Of a DNA stretch of 64,000 bases, positions 8,530 to 17,869 are shown piece after piece. The notes beneath the pieces are model-generated. The model saw only the letters and a list, made by a program, of their open reading frames with translations. It had not been told where the DNA came from and did not search any database. A program made the translations under genes and the position numbers. Each line of letters begins with the position of its first letter. The first letter of the stretch is position 1. Source of the DNA: Bin52 sp965243345 (GTDB lineage: Bacteria > Pseudomonadota > Alphaproteobacteria > Thalassobaculales > Thalassobaculaceae); assembly GCA_965243345.1 (NCBI GenBank), contig CBDEUR010000003.1, forward strand, positions 2,728,001 to 2,792,000. The letters are read 5' to 3'.

Positions 8530-9057
8530 TCGACAAGGCCTCCGTGCTCGGAAAATGAAATACTGGCCAGGTTCTGTTCCTCCGAAGTCGGATTCTATGG
8601 GAAGGAACAGCCGATGCGAACGATTCTCATTTTCCAATGGCACTGTGTCAACCACCTGATCCGCCTTCGGGGTGGTTCACGCGGGAAGGCCACGGCAGGA
8701 GGCGATCGACTCCACGGGTTCGAGAGGTTCGAAGTCACCATGAAGTCGGGAGCCCGTCCATTTGACCTGAGCCTGGTTCCGGACGGCTTCCCGGATCGCG
8801 GGCAGGCGCTCCTGCAAACGGGTGTGCGGCAGGTCGGCGATGCAGTGAGCACATCGGAGAACCGGGCCAACGTGCAGAATCCTGCCGACTTGACCAGGAA
8901 TCCAGCGGAGCGTGAAGAAGGTGGCGTCGGCGCGATGAAACTGCGCCGGCCTGGAACATTGAGCGGATCGAGGCCGGGATGGACGGCACGGGCTGGTTCA
9001 AGTCCTGCGCCTTGCGGTGGCGCCTCCGTCACGCCGCGGTCCGGCCCGGTCTGTTGA
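8530..9057. other. Intergenic stretch with a possible gene remnant
   Basis: No complete gene is supported. On the reverse strand between about 8690 and 8990 one frame without a start codon reads LRCAHCIADLPHTRLQERLP, then AIREAVRNQAQVKWTGSRLH and GDFEPLEPVESIASCRGLPA before a stop. It is protein-like but matches no family I know. It may be the end of a degraded gene or an antisense shadow. Confidence 0.35.
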
Positions 9058-11295
9058 TCAGACCTTTCCGGCGCTGGCGATGGCGGCAACGTTGAGCAGG
9101 CCGCGCACGGTGGCGTTCGGCGTGACGATATGGGCTGCGCCGCCATAGCCGAGCAGGATCGGGCCGATCGGCTGGGCGTTGCCAAGCGCCGACAGCGCGT
9201 GGATCGCCGCATTGGCCGCATCCATCCCCGGAAAGACCAGGATGTTGGCTCGGTCGGTGAGCCGCGCTTCGGGCAGGAAGCGGTCGCGCGCCGCCTTGTC
9301 GAAAGCCAGGTTGAGCTGCATCTCGCCCTCGAACTCGAAATCGGCCTGCGTCTCGTCAAGGATCTCGGTCGCACGGCGCATCCGGGCCGCGCTCGGGCTG
9401 GAATGGGCACCGAAACTGGCGTGGCTGATCAGCGCAACCCGCGGGATCTGGCCGAAGGCGCGGACCTGCGCCGCCGCCGCGCGGCAGATCCCGGCAATTT
9501 CTCCCGCATCCGGTTCGTAGTTCACGTAGCCGTCGGCGATGAAGACGGTGCCGGTATCCATGATCAGCGGCACCAGGGCCGAAACGGTTTCCACCCGGGG
9601 TCCCAGTATCTGGTCGACCCGTTCCAGGTGGGTCGAGTAGTGGCCCGAAGTGCCGCAGATCACGCAGGCCGCTCCACCCTCGCGGACGTACATCGCCGCG
9701 GCCAGCGTGTCGCTGGTCCGGAACAGCTTGCGGGCGGCCTCTGGGCCGATCCCGTCACGGGCGCGCAGACTGTGGACCTTTGCACCGTAACGCTCGATCA
9801 GCTCCTCGTCGTCGTGGTCGAACACTTCGAAATGCCTGTCGGGTACCACGCGCAGGCCCATCTCGGCGCACAGGGCGGCGATACGGCCTGTTCGCCCGGT
9901 GGCGACGGGCGCCGCGATGCCCTCATCGAGGATGTTCTGGATTGCCCGGAGGACCCGCCGGTCCTCGCCCTCGGCAAAGATCACCTTGCGCGGCGCCGCC
10001 CGGGCGCTGTCGAAGATCGGACGCATCAGGAAGCTGGTTCGGTAAACGAAGCTGGAAAGCCGGGTGCGGTAGACGTCGAGATTCTCGAGCGGGCGCACCG
10101 CGACGCCGCTGTCCATCGCCGCCGCGGCGACGGCCGGTGCGATCGCGTCGAGAAGCCGCGGATCGAAAGGCCGGGGCAGCAGGTAGTCGCGGCCGAACTT
10201 CAGCCGCTGTTCGCCATAGGCCCGGGCGACCTCGTCGGTGATGCCCGAGCGCGCCAGTTCGGCCAGTGCGGTGACGCAGGCCAGCTCCATCTCCCTGTTG
10301 ATGGCCGTCGCGCCGACGTCGAGCGCGCCGCGGAAAATGAATGGAAAGCACAGGACGTTGTTGACCTGGTTCGGATAATCGGTCCGCCCGGTGCAGACGA
10401 TGGCGTCCGGGCGCACGGCGCGGACCTCTTCGGGCATGATTTCCGGCACCGGATTGGCCAGCGCCATGACCATCGGTTCCGGTCCCATACGCCGACACTG
10501 TTCGGGGCTCAGCACCTTCGGTCCGGAAAGTCCGAGAAAGATCTCTGTGCCGTCGATGACGTCGTCCAGGGTTCGGGCATCGGTGTCCTGGGCGAAGGCG
10601 GCCTTGTGCGGCTCCGTACTGCGCGCTGTGTGGACAAGCCCGTCGATGTCGACCAGCCAGACATTCTCGCGCTTCAGGCCGAGGTCCAGAAGCAGGTTCA
10701 GGCACGCGATGCCGGCTGCACCGCCACCGGTCGAGACCAGCTTGACCCGGCCGAGGTCCTTGCCCAGCAGATGCATGCCGTTGACGACGGCAGCGGCGAC
10801 AACGATGGCAGTACCGTGCTGGTCGTCGTGGAAGACGGGGATGTTCATCTCCACCTTCAGCCGGTTCTCGACCCGGAAGCAGTCGGGCGCCTTGATGTCC
10901 TCCAGGTTGATGGCGCCGAAAGCCGGCTCGAGGCGGCGGATCGTGTCGGCCAGCGCGTCCGGATCGCTCTCGTCGATCTCGATGTCGAACACGTCGATAT
11001 CGGCGAACTTCTTGAACAGGACAGCCTTGCCTTCCATGACCGGCTTCGCTGCCAGCGCCCCGATGTTGCCGAGGCCAAGCACGGCAGAACCGTTGGTGAC
11101 GACCGCGACGAGGTTGGCCCGCGCCGTGTAGCGCGCCGCATCCTCCGGCCGTTCGGCGATCGCGCTGCTCGCCTCGGCGACGCCCGGGGAATAGGCCAGC
11201 GCAAGATCGCGCTGGTTGGCCAGCGGCTTGGTCGGACGGATTGCCAGTTTTCCCGGTCTGCCCGACTCGTGATAGCGCAACGCGTCCCGGTCCAT
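9058..11295 (-). CDS. maeB: NADP-dependent malic enzyme fused to a phosphotransacetylase domain
   Basis: The 745-residue protein has the normal MaeB size. It converts malate to pyruvate and CO2 with NADP in the cytosol. Residues 1-430 are the malic enzyme: LALAYSPGVAEASSAI, VTNGSAVLGLGNIGALAAKP, VFDIEID, INLEDIKAPDCF, VFHDDQHGTAIV and TGRTDYPNQVNNVLCFPFIF. From about 445 to the end is a phosphate acetyl/butyryltransferase-like domain (EGEDRRVLRAIQNIL, VICGTSGHYSTHLERV, ILVFPGMDAANAAIHALSAL). In known MaeB this domain is regulatory and binds acetyl-CoA. The ATG at 11295 follows GAGGGGCAGGAC. An upstream in-frame ATG (11409) adds 38 unlikely residues and is rejected. Confidence 0.95.
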   Translation of the reverse strand: MDRDALRYHESGRPGKLAIRPTKPLANQRDLALAYSPGVAEASSAIAERPEDAARYTARANLVAVVTNGSAVLGLGNIGALAAKPVMEGKAVLFKKFADIDVFDIEIDESDPDALADTIRRLEPAFGAINLEDIKAPDCFRVENRLKVEMNIPVFHDDQHGTAIVVAAAVVNGMHLLGKDLGRVKLVSTGGGAAGIACLNLLLDLGLKRENVWLVDIDGLVHTARSTEPHKAAFAQDTDARTLDDVIDGTEIFLGLSGPKVLSPEQCRRMGPEPMVMALANPVPEIMPEEVRAVRPDAIVCTGRTDYPNQVNNVLCFPFIFRGALDVGATAINREMELACVTALAELARSGITDEVARAYGEQRLKFGRDYLLPRPFDPRLLDAIAPAVAAAAMDSGVAVRPLENLDVYRTRLSSFVYRTSFLMRPIFDSARAAPRKVIFAEGEDRRVLRAIQNILDEGIAAPVATGRTGRIAALCAEMGLRVVPDRHFEVFDHDDEELIERYGAKVHSLRARDGIGPEAARKLFRTSDTLAAAMYVREGGAACVICGTSGHYSTHLERVDQILGPRVETVSALVPLIMDTGTVFIADGYVNYEPDAGEIAGICRAAAAQVRAFGQIPRVALISHASFGAHSSPSAARMRRATEILDETQADFEFEGEMQLNLAFDKAARDRFLPEARLTDRANILVFPGMDAANAAIHALSALGNAQPIGPILLGYGGAAHIVTPNATVRGLLNVAAIASAGKV

Positions 11296-11517
11296 GTCCT
11301 GCCCCTCGAACCGGCGGAAAGTGACCTTCGTAGTCGGGAACCGTATCACAGAAGCCGCGAGGTGGCCGCCCGGGCGAAGCATTGGCCGCGTGGTTTGCCA
11401 GCGACGCAAACCGGAAGGTGCCCAGGCCTGCGCGGGGATTGAACCCAGGCAGAGGGGCTGAACCGCCCGCCTCCCCGGGCATATCGCCAGCCCGCTCCAG
11501 CCATACGGAATAGTCCG

Positions 11518-11690
11518 AGATGCAACAGTGGCATGCGCTGGCGTATCGCCGGGGACCAGGCAGTCTTGACAGTCCGTGCCCTCATCAAATCAGGACATTT
11601 CGACCGCGCATGGGATGCGATCACCGCCACCCTGCCAGGTGCAGCAAACGACAACTGCAGATCGAACGAGGTCCCCCAGATCGCTGCATA
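11518..11690 (+). pseudogene. ISKra4-like transposase, C-terminal remnant
   Basis: The frame reads CNSGMRWRIAGDQAVLTVRA, then LIKSGHFDRAWDAI, and ends at TAA 11690. The words SGMRW, GGxQA(V/I)LTLRAL and SxRFDxAW are the conserved end of ISKra4-family transposases. Everything upstream is gone. The rest of 11296-11957, roughly 220 bp before and 270 bp after this piece, shows no gene. Confidence 0.55.
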
Positions 11691-11957
11691 ACCTCAATCA
11701 TCGCCATGCCAGAATCGCACCCCCGACAGATGTCCCGTGGGCGTTCGCAAAGGTGAGCCTGTGGCGCGGCATGAGTGTGATGCTGCCGCAATCTCGGGCG
11801 GAACGGGTCTTCCTGCTGGACGACATGAGCTGGAATCCGCACAACCCCAGACGTCGCGGAAAGGCGACCCATGATTTTGCCCGAAGCCTGCTGCCAGCAT
11901 TCCACGGGAGAAACCGCAACGGACCGCGAGAGGGTGCGGAAACGGGTACGGGCGGCA

Positions 11958-11986
11958 TTGACGGCTTGGAATGTCAATTCGATAAT
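11958..11986 (+). promoter_or_regulatory. Sigma70-type promoter of the rpiR gene
   Basis: TTGACG (11958-11963), a 17-base spacer and GATAAT (11981-11986) make a near-consensus promoter 26 bases before the rpiR ATG. The operator at 11967-11980 lies inside the spacer, which predicts autorepression. Confidence 0.65.
11967..11980. promoter_or_regulatory. Probable RpiR/IolR operator 1
   Basis: The site reads TGGAATGTCAATTC, that is GGAA-N6-TTC inside the promoter spacer. The same TGGAAT-N4-ATTC word recurs at 12888-12901 before the transporter operon. A GGAA-N6-TTCC palindrome is the reported operator type of rhizobial IolR, as I recall it. Confidence 0.55.
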
Positions 11987-12012
11987 TGTAACGTCCCGGA
12001 ATTCTCGACTCG

Positions 12013-12864
12013 ATGCAGGAACTGCTTGCAATGGACCTCACGCATCCGCCGGAAACCATCGACGCCTTGTTCGCCCGGCTGCACGAGGACTCGCCCACCC
12101 TTCCCAAGCGTCTCAGGCAGTGCGCCGCCTTCGTGCTGCTCAACCCTGACCGCATCGCGGTGTCCACCATGTCCGAGCTTGCCGGGTTGGCGGAGGTTCA
12201 GCCGTCGGCCTTCGTGCGTTTCTGCCAGGCGATGGGGTTCTCGGGGTTCTCCGAGCTGCAGCGCCTCTTTCGCGAGGCCTACGCACAGCGGCAGTGGCCG
12301 GACTACACAACCAGGCTGGAGATGCTGCACGCCGAGGCCGACGACAGCCCTGCCGCGCTGCTTGGCGAGTTTGTGACCGCAGGCCGTTCGTCTCTCGATA
12401 ATCTTCTGGTTTCACTTGATATTGAGGATCTAGATGCCTCCGTCGAGCTGATCGCCGAGGCCGACGTCATCCATATCGCCGGCTTTCGCCGATCGATGCC
12501 GGTCTCTACCTATCTTGCCTACGCCTTCGAGAAGCTGGGCGCCGCGAGCGTCCACCACGCGGACGTGGGTCGCATGAGCAGCCATCAAAGCGTGCGGAAG
12601 GGCGACGTGCTCATCGCGATCTCGTTCGCGCCCTATACCGTCGAGACCATCGATCTCGCGGCCCATGCGCGCGCGGTCGGCGCCCAGGTGGTGGCCATCA
12701 CCGACGCTGGCGCGAGCCCGCTCCGAAGGCTCGGTAGCGTGGCGTTGACGGTCTCCGAGATCGACGTGGGCGCGTTCCGCCCGCTGGCGGCCACACTCGC
12801 GCTCGCGATGACGCTCGCGGTCTCCGTCGGCGCGCGGCGCCATGCCAAGGCGACCGGCCGATAG
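12013..12864 (+). CDS. MurR/RpiR-family transcriptional regulator of the inositol operon
   Basis: The protein has 283 residues. The N-terminal HTH_6 domain covers residues 20-95 (RLRQCAAFVLLNPDRIAVST, MSELAGLAEVQPSAFVRFCQ, FSGFSELQRLF). A SIS sugar-phosphate-binding domain follows from about 125 to 265, with VIHIAGFRRSMPVSTYLAYA, GDVLIAISFAPYTVETIDLA and VVAITDAGASPLRR. It sits directly before an inositol transport and catabolism operon on the same strand, so it is most likely its IolR-type repressor, released by an inositol-derived ligand (inference). The start at 12013 is taken; ATG 12031, preceded by AGGAACTGCTTGCA, is an equally good start and would remove six residues. Confidence 0.88.
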   Translation: MQELLAMDLTHPPETIDALFARLHEDSPTLPKRLRQCAAFVLLNPDRIAVSTMSELAGLAEVQPSAFVRFCQAMGFSGFSELQRLFREAYAQRQWPDYTTRLEMLHAEADDSPAALLGEFVTAGRSSLDNLLVSLDIEDLDASVELIAEADVIHIAGFRRSMPVSTYLAYAFEKLGAASVHHADVGRMSSHQSVRKGDVLIAISFAPYTVETIDLAAHARAVGAQVVAITDAGASPLRRLGSVALTVSEIDVGAFRPLAATLALAMTLAVSVGARRHAKATGR

Positions 12865-12873
12865 AATTTGCTT

Positions 12874-12902
12874 TTGCATTCCAAAATTGGAATATGTATT
12901 CT
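12874..12902 (+). promoter_or_regulatory. Promoter of the inositol operon with overlapping operators
   Basis: TTGCAT (12874-12879), 17 bases and TATTCT (12897-12902) form a plausible promoter. Two overlapping palindromes cover it. ATTCCAA/TTGGAAT has perfect 7-base arms with an AA centre (12878-12893). TGGAATATGTATTC (12888-12901) is the same word as the operator before rpiR. Binding would block RNA polymerase. Confidence 0.6.
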
Positions 12903-12985
12903 ATCTCTTGCAACCGCGCTCGGCAGCCCAGGCGGATGCGAGTCTCTGCCCGCCGGGTCCGGCGCACCGAGAAACGGAGGGACTC

Positions 12986-13936
12986 ATGAGATCCAGGTTT
13001 ATCGGTCTTGCCGCCGCCGCACTGGCGGCGACCGGTCTGGCAACGGCGCCGGCAATCACCCAGGCGGAGGGCGAAGAGTTCGTCCTCATCAGTCACGCGC
13101 CGGATGCCGACAGCTGGTGGAATACGATCAAGAACGCGATCGCGGTCGCGGGCGAGCAGATGGGTGTGACCGTTGACTACCGCAATCCGCCGACCGGCGA
13201 CTTGGCCGACATGGCCCGCATCGTGGAGCAGGCGTCGGCCGCCAACCCTGACGGCATCATCGTCACCATCGCCGACTACGACGTCCTCAGCGGGCCGATC
13301 ACCGATGCGGTCGACAAGGGCATTCCGGTCATCACGATCAACTCGGGGACCCATGCGCAGTCTGAACAGCTCGGCGCCCTGCTGCATGTCGGCCAGCCCG
13401 AATACGAAGCGGGCTTCGGAGCCGGCAGGAAGGCCAAGGCGGCCGGCGTTGCCAAGTTCCTCTGCGTCAACCACTACATCACCAACCCGGCCTCGGTGGA
13501 GCGCTGCCAGGGCTATGCCGACGCCCTCGGCGTCGAGCTCGGCAACCAGATGATCGACAGCGGTCAGGATCCGGCCGAGATCAAGAACAAGGTGATGGCG
13601 TACTTGAACAGCAACGAGGACACCAACGGCATCATCACGCTGGGGCCGACCTCGGCCCACCCGACGCTGGCGGCGCTGGATGACCTCGGCCTCTCGGGCG
13701 AGATCCACTTCGGCACCTTCGATCTCTCCGAAGAGATCGCCGCAGGCGTGAAGGACGGGACGATCGCTTTTGCTATCGACCAGCAGCCCTACCTCCAGGG
13801 CTACATGCCGGTCATCATCCTGACCAACCTCGCGCGCTATGGCGTGGTGCCGTCCGGCCACATGAACTCTGGCCCCGGCTTCATCACCAACGCCAATATC
13901 GCGCTGGTCGAGCAGCATGCGGGGGAGTATCGCTGA
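12986..13936 (+). CDS. Sugar (probably inositol) ABC transporter substrate-binding protein
   Basis: The 316-residue periplasmic protein of the LacI-like PBP1 fold is the family that includes ribose- and inositol-binding proteins. A signal peptide (MRSRFIGLAAAALAATGLAT, cut near TQAEG) leads into FVLISHAPDADSWWNTIKNA, then DYDVLSGPITDAVDKGIPVI and TINSGTH. The pocket-forming words LGPTSAHPTLAAL and FAIDQQPYLQGYMPVIIL are typical. CGGAGG precedes the ATG. It is the first gene of the operon and sits 121 bp after rpiR. Inositol as ligand is inferred from the downstream iol genes. Confidence 0.9.
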   Translation: MRSRFIGLAAAALAATGLATAPAITQAEGEEFVLISHAPDADSWWNTIKNAIAVAGEQMGVTVDYRNPPTGDLADMARIVEQASAANPDGIIVTIADYDVLSGPITDAVDKGIPVITINSGTHAQSEQLGALLHVGQPEYEAGFGAGRKAKAAGVAKFLCVNHYITNPASVERCQGYADALGVELGNQMIDSGQDPAEIKNKVMAYLNSNEDTNGIITLGPTSAHPTLAALDDLGLSGEIHFGTFDLSEEIAAGVKDGTIAFAIDQQPYLQGYMPVIILTNLARYGVVPSGHMNSGPGFITNANIALVEQHAGEYR

Positions 13937-14034
13937 TCCTCTCCTGACAATTTCCGGTACGGGTCTGCTCCGCCGCAGCCAAGCGTCGCGGCGGGCGCCC
14001 ATTCGGTCATAAGGAGAAGTCCGCAGGGGGACCC

Positions 14035-15128
14035 ATGCCCGACGAACGCTTGAAGGAGATGTCATCGTTTCGTCGCGCCATGATTCGGCCCGAGCTCGGC
14101 GCGATCTGCGGAACGGTCCTCGTTTTCGTCTTTTTCCTTCTGGTTGCCAGCGACACCGGCATGTTCACGCCGGAAGGGGTAATGAACTGGGGCGTCGTCT
14201 CCGCTCAGTTCGCCATCATCGCAGTCGGCGCCTGCCTCCTGATGATCGCCGGCGAGTTCGACCTCTCCGTCGGCTCGATGATCGGCTTTGCCGGCGTTGT
14301 CATCGCCATCGTCTCGGTCCACTGGGGCTATCCCGTCTGGCTCGCGATCATCCTGGCGTTCGTCATCGCCGTCGCGCTCGGCGCGCTCAACGGCTGGCTG
14401 GTGATCAAGACCGGCCTGCCCAGCTTCATCGTCACGCTGGCCTTCCTCTACATCCTGCGCGGCCTCACCATCTTCATTTCCATCACCACCACCCGGAAGA
14501 CCATCATCGGCGGCGTGAAGGACGCGGCGGAGGGCGACTGGCTGGCGCCCGTCTTCGGCGGCAAGATCCTGGGCGGTCTCTTCGATTGGTTGGCCGACCT
14601 CGGCCTGGTTGCGACCTTCACGCGCGGCCGGCGCGAGGGCGAGCCCGTCGTCGACGGCATCCCGATGCTGATCGTGTGGGCGATCGGTCTCGTCATCGTC
14701 GGGCACTGGGTGCTGACGCGCACCAGGTTCGGCAACTGGATTTTTGCGGCCGGCGGCGACGCCCAGGCCGCGCGCTACACGGGCGTGCCGGTGAACCGGG
14801 TCAAGATCCTGATGTTCATGTTCACCGCCTTCTGCGCCACCGTGTTCGCGACCTGCCAGGTGATGGAATTCGGCTCCGCCGCCGCGGACCGGGGATTGCT
14901 CAAGGAGTTCGAGGCCATAATCTGCGTCGTCATCGGAGGCGCCCTGCTTACCGGCGGCTACGGTTCCGTGGTGGGGGCGGCGCTCGGCGCCCTCATCTTC
15001 GGCGTCGTGCAGCAGGGGCTCTTCTTCACCGGCGTGGAGAGCAGCCTCTTCCGCGTTTTCCTCGGCGTCATCCTGCTGCTGGCGGTGATCCTGAACACCT
15101 ATATCCGCCGCATGATCACGGGAGAGCG

Positions 15129-15132
<4 letters not shown>
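14035..15132 (+). CDS. ABC transporter permease (ribose/inositol type)
   Basis: The 365-residue inner-membrane protein of the RbsC/IatP class has eight to ten hydrophobic helices. AIIAVGACLLMIAGEFDLSV, then GSMIGFAGVV, is the diagnostic first loop. GALNGWLVIKTGLPSFIVTL and the EAIICVVIGGALLTGGYGSV region are equally typical. A 50-residue hydrophilic insert (residues 160-215, TTRKTIIGGVKDAAEGDW and later FTRGRREGEPVVDG) is longer than in RbsC and recurs in inositol-type permeases. Its stop overlaps the ATPase start by four bases. Confidence 0.9.
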
Positions 15133-15958
<826 letters not shown>

Positions 15959-15959
<1 letters not shown>

Positions 15960-17869
15960 TGCGGCCGCTCGACGTCATTTCCATCGGCCGCTCGTCGGTC
16001 GACCTCTATGGCGGTCAGGTCGGCGGCCGTCTTGAGGACATGCGGACGTTCCACAAGTACATCGGCGGCTCGCCCACCAACACGGCGGCAGGCGCCGCGC
16101 GGCTCGGCCTGAAGTCGGCCGTCATCACCCGCGTCGGCGACGAGCACATGGGCCGCTTCATCCGCGAGCAGTTGCGCGCCGAAGGGGTCGACGTGCGGGG
16201 CATCATCACCGACCCGGAACGCCTGACGGCGCTGGTGCTGCTCGGCATCCGCGATCAGGAGCAGTTCCCGCTCATCTTCTACCGCGAGAACTGCGCGGAT
16301 ATGGCGCTCACGCCTGACGATATCGATCCCGACTTCATCGCCGAGGCCCGCTGCGTGCTCGCCTCTGGCACGCACGTCTCCCACCCGCAGACCGAAGCCG
16401 CGACGTTCAGGGCGGTCGATCTCGCCCGCGCAGGCGGGGCGAAGACGATCCTCGATATCGACTACCGGCCCAATCTCTGGGGCCTTGCGGGGCATGCGGC
16501 GGGCGAGAGCCGCTTCATCAAATCGAGGGTCGTCACCGCCAAGCTGCAAGGGATCCTGGACCGTTTCGACGTGGTCGTGGGCACCGAAGAGGAGTTTCAC
16601 ATCGCGGGCGGCGCAATCGACACTCGCGAGGCGCTGGCCAACGTGCGCGGCGTGACCGAGGCAACCCTGGTCTGCAAACGGGGAGCCGCCGGCGCCACCG
16701 TCTTCGAAGGGACGATTCCCCCGAATCTCGACGACGGGATCAACGGCGAATCCTTCCACGTCGAGGTGTTCAACGTGCTGGGCGCCGGCGACGGCTTCAT
16801 GGCAGGTCTGCTCAAGGGGTGGCTCTCGGGCGAGGACTGGTCGGAAACCTTGCGCATCGCCAACGCCTGCGGCGCGCTCGCCGTCTCGCGCCACGGCTGC
16901 ACGCCGTCATACCCCAGCGCCGTCGAGCTGCGCCACTTTCTGGAGAACGGCCCGGCGACTCCCGCGGTGCGCCACGATGCACGCCTGGAGCAGATCCATT
17001 GGGCGACGAACCGGCCCAAGGCATGGCCGAGCCTGCGCGTCTTCGCCTTCGATCATCGTGCACAGCTCGAAGACATCGCGACCGGCTGCGGCTCGACGGC
17101 GGCGCGTATCGGCGCCTTCAAGAGCCTCTGTCTGGAAGCCGCGTTGCGCGTCGCCGACGGCCGCGACGGCTACGGCGTCCTCTGCGACGACCGCCTGGGG
17201 CGCGACGCCCTCTACGCGGCGGCGGGAACCGGCCTCTGGATCGGTCGCCCGGTCGAGAGGCCCGGAACACAGCCGTTGGAGGTCGAGATCGGGGACGATT
17301 TCGGCTCGTCGCTGGCGGAATGGCCGGCAGAGCACGTGGCGAAGGTCCTCTGCTTCTATCGTCCCGACGACCCCGACGAGCTTCGCGCCCGCCAGGAGGC
17401 CACGGTCAAGCGCCTGGCCGGGGCCGCGCGCGCAAACGAGTTGGACTTCCTCCTGGAAGTCGTTCCATCGAAATTCGGGCCGATCGACGAGGTGATGACG
17501 GCCGCCATCGTCGACCGCTTCTACGCCATCGGCGTCTATCCCGACTGGTGGAAGCTCGAGCCCATGGTCTCGGAGAAGGCGTGGCGGTTGGCGTGCGACG
17601 CAATCGCCGCCAACGATCCGCATTGTCGGGGCATACTCGTCCTCGGCCTGGATGCGCCCGCCCGCGACCTGCATACGAGCTTCGGGGTTGCGGCCAGGCA
17701 CGATCTGGTCAAGGGATTCGCCGTCGGGCGCACCATCTTCACCGATGTCGCCCGCACCTGGATGGCCGGCACCATGAGCGACGATGCGGCAGTAACACGG
17801 ATGGCCGAGACCTTTGCCGGTCTCTGCACGGCGTGGGACGAGGCGAGCGCAGGACGGAGAGGACCATGA
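15959..17869 (+). CDS. iolC: Bifunctional 5-dehydro-2-deoxygluconokinase / DUF2090 aldolase-like protein
   Basis: The 636-residue fusion starts with a PfkB-type kinase (1-325). It has DVISIGRSSVDLYG, the YIGGSPTNTAAGAARLG substrate loop and the catalytic NVLGAGDGFMAGLLKGWL with its GAGD anion hole. From about 340 to the end comes DUF2090 (LRVFAFDHRAQLEDIATGCG, WWKLEPMVSEKAW, GILVLGLDAPARDL), an aldolase-like TIM barrel. The kinase phosphorylates 2-deoxy-5-keto-gluconate. The C-domain is thought to supply the IolJ aldolase step, cleaving the product to dihydroxyacetone phosphate and malonate semialdehyde. The ATG at 15959 is used; GTG 15956 is also possible. Confidence 0.92.

Noticed and set aside
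9130..11442. 770-codon plus-strand open frame opposite maeB
   Set aside because: The minus strand encodes an unmistakable full-length malic enzyme, so this is a shadow frame.
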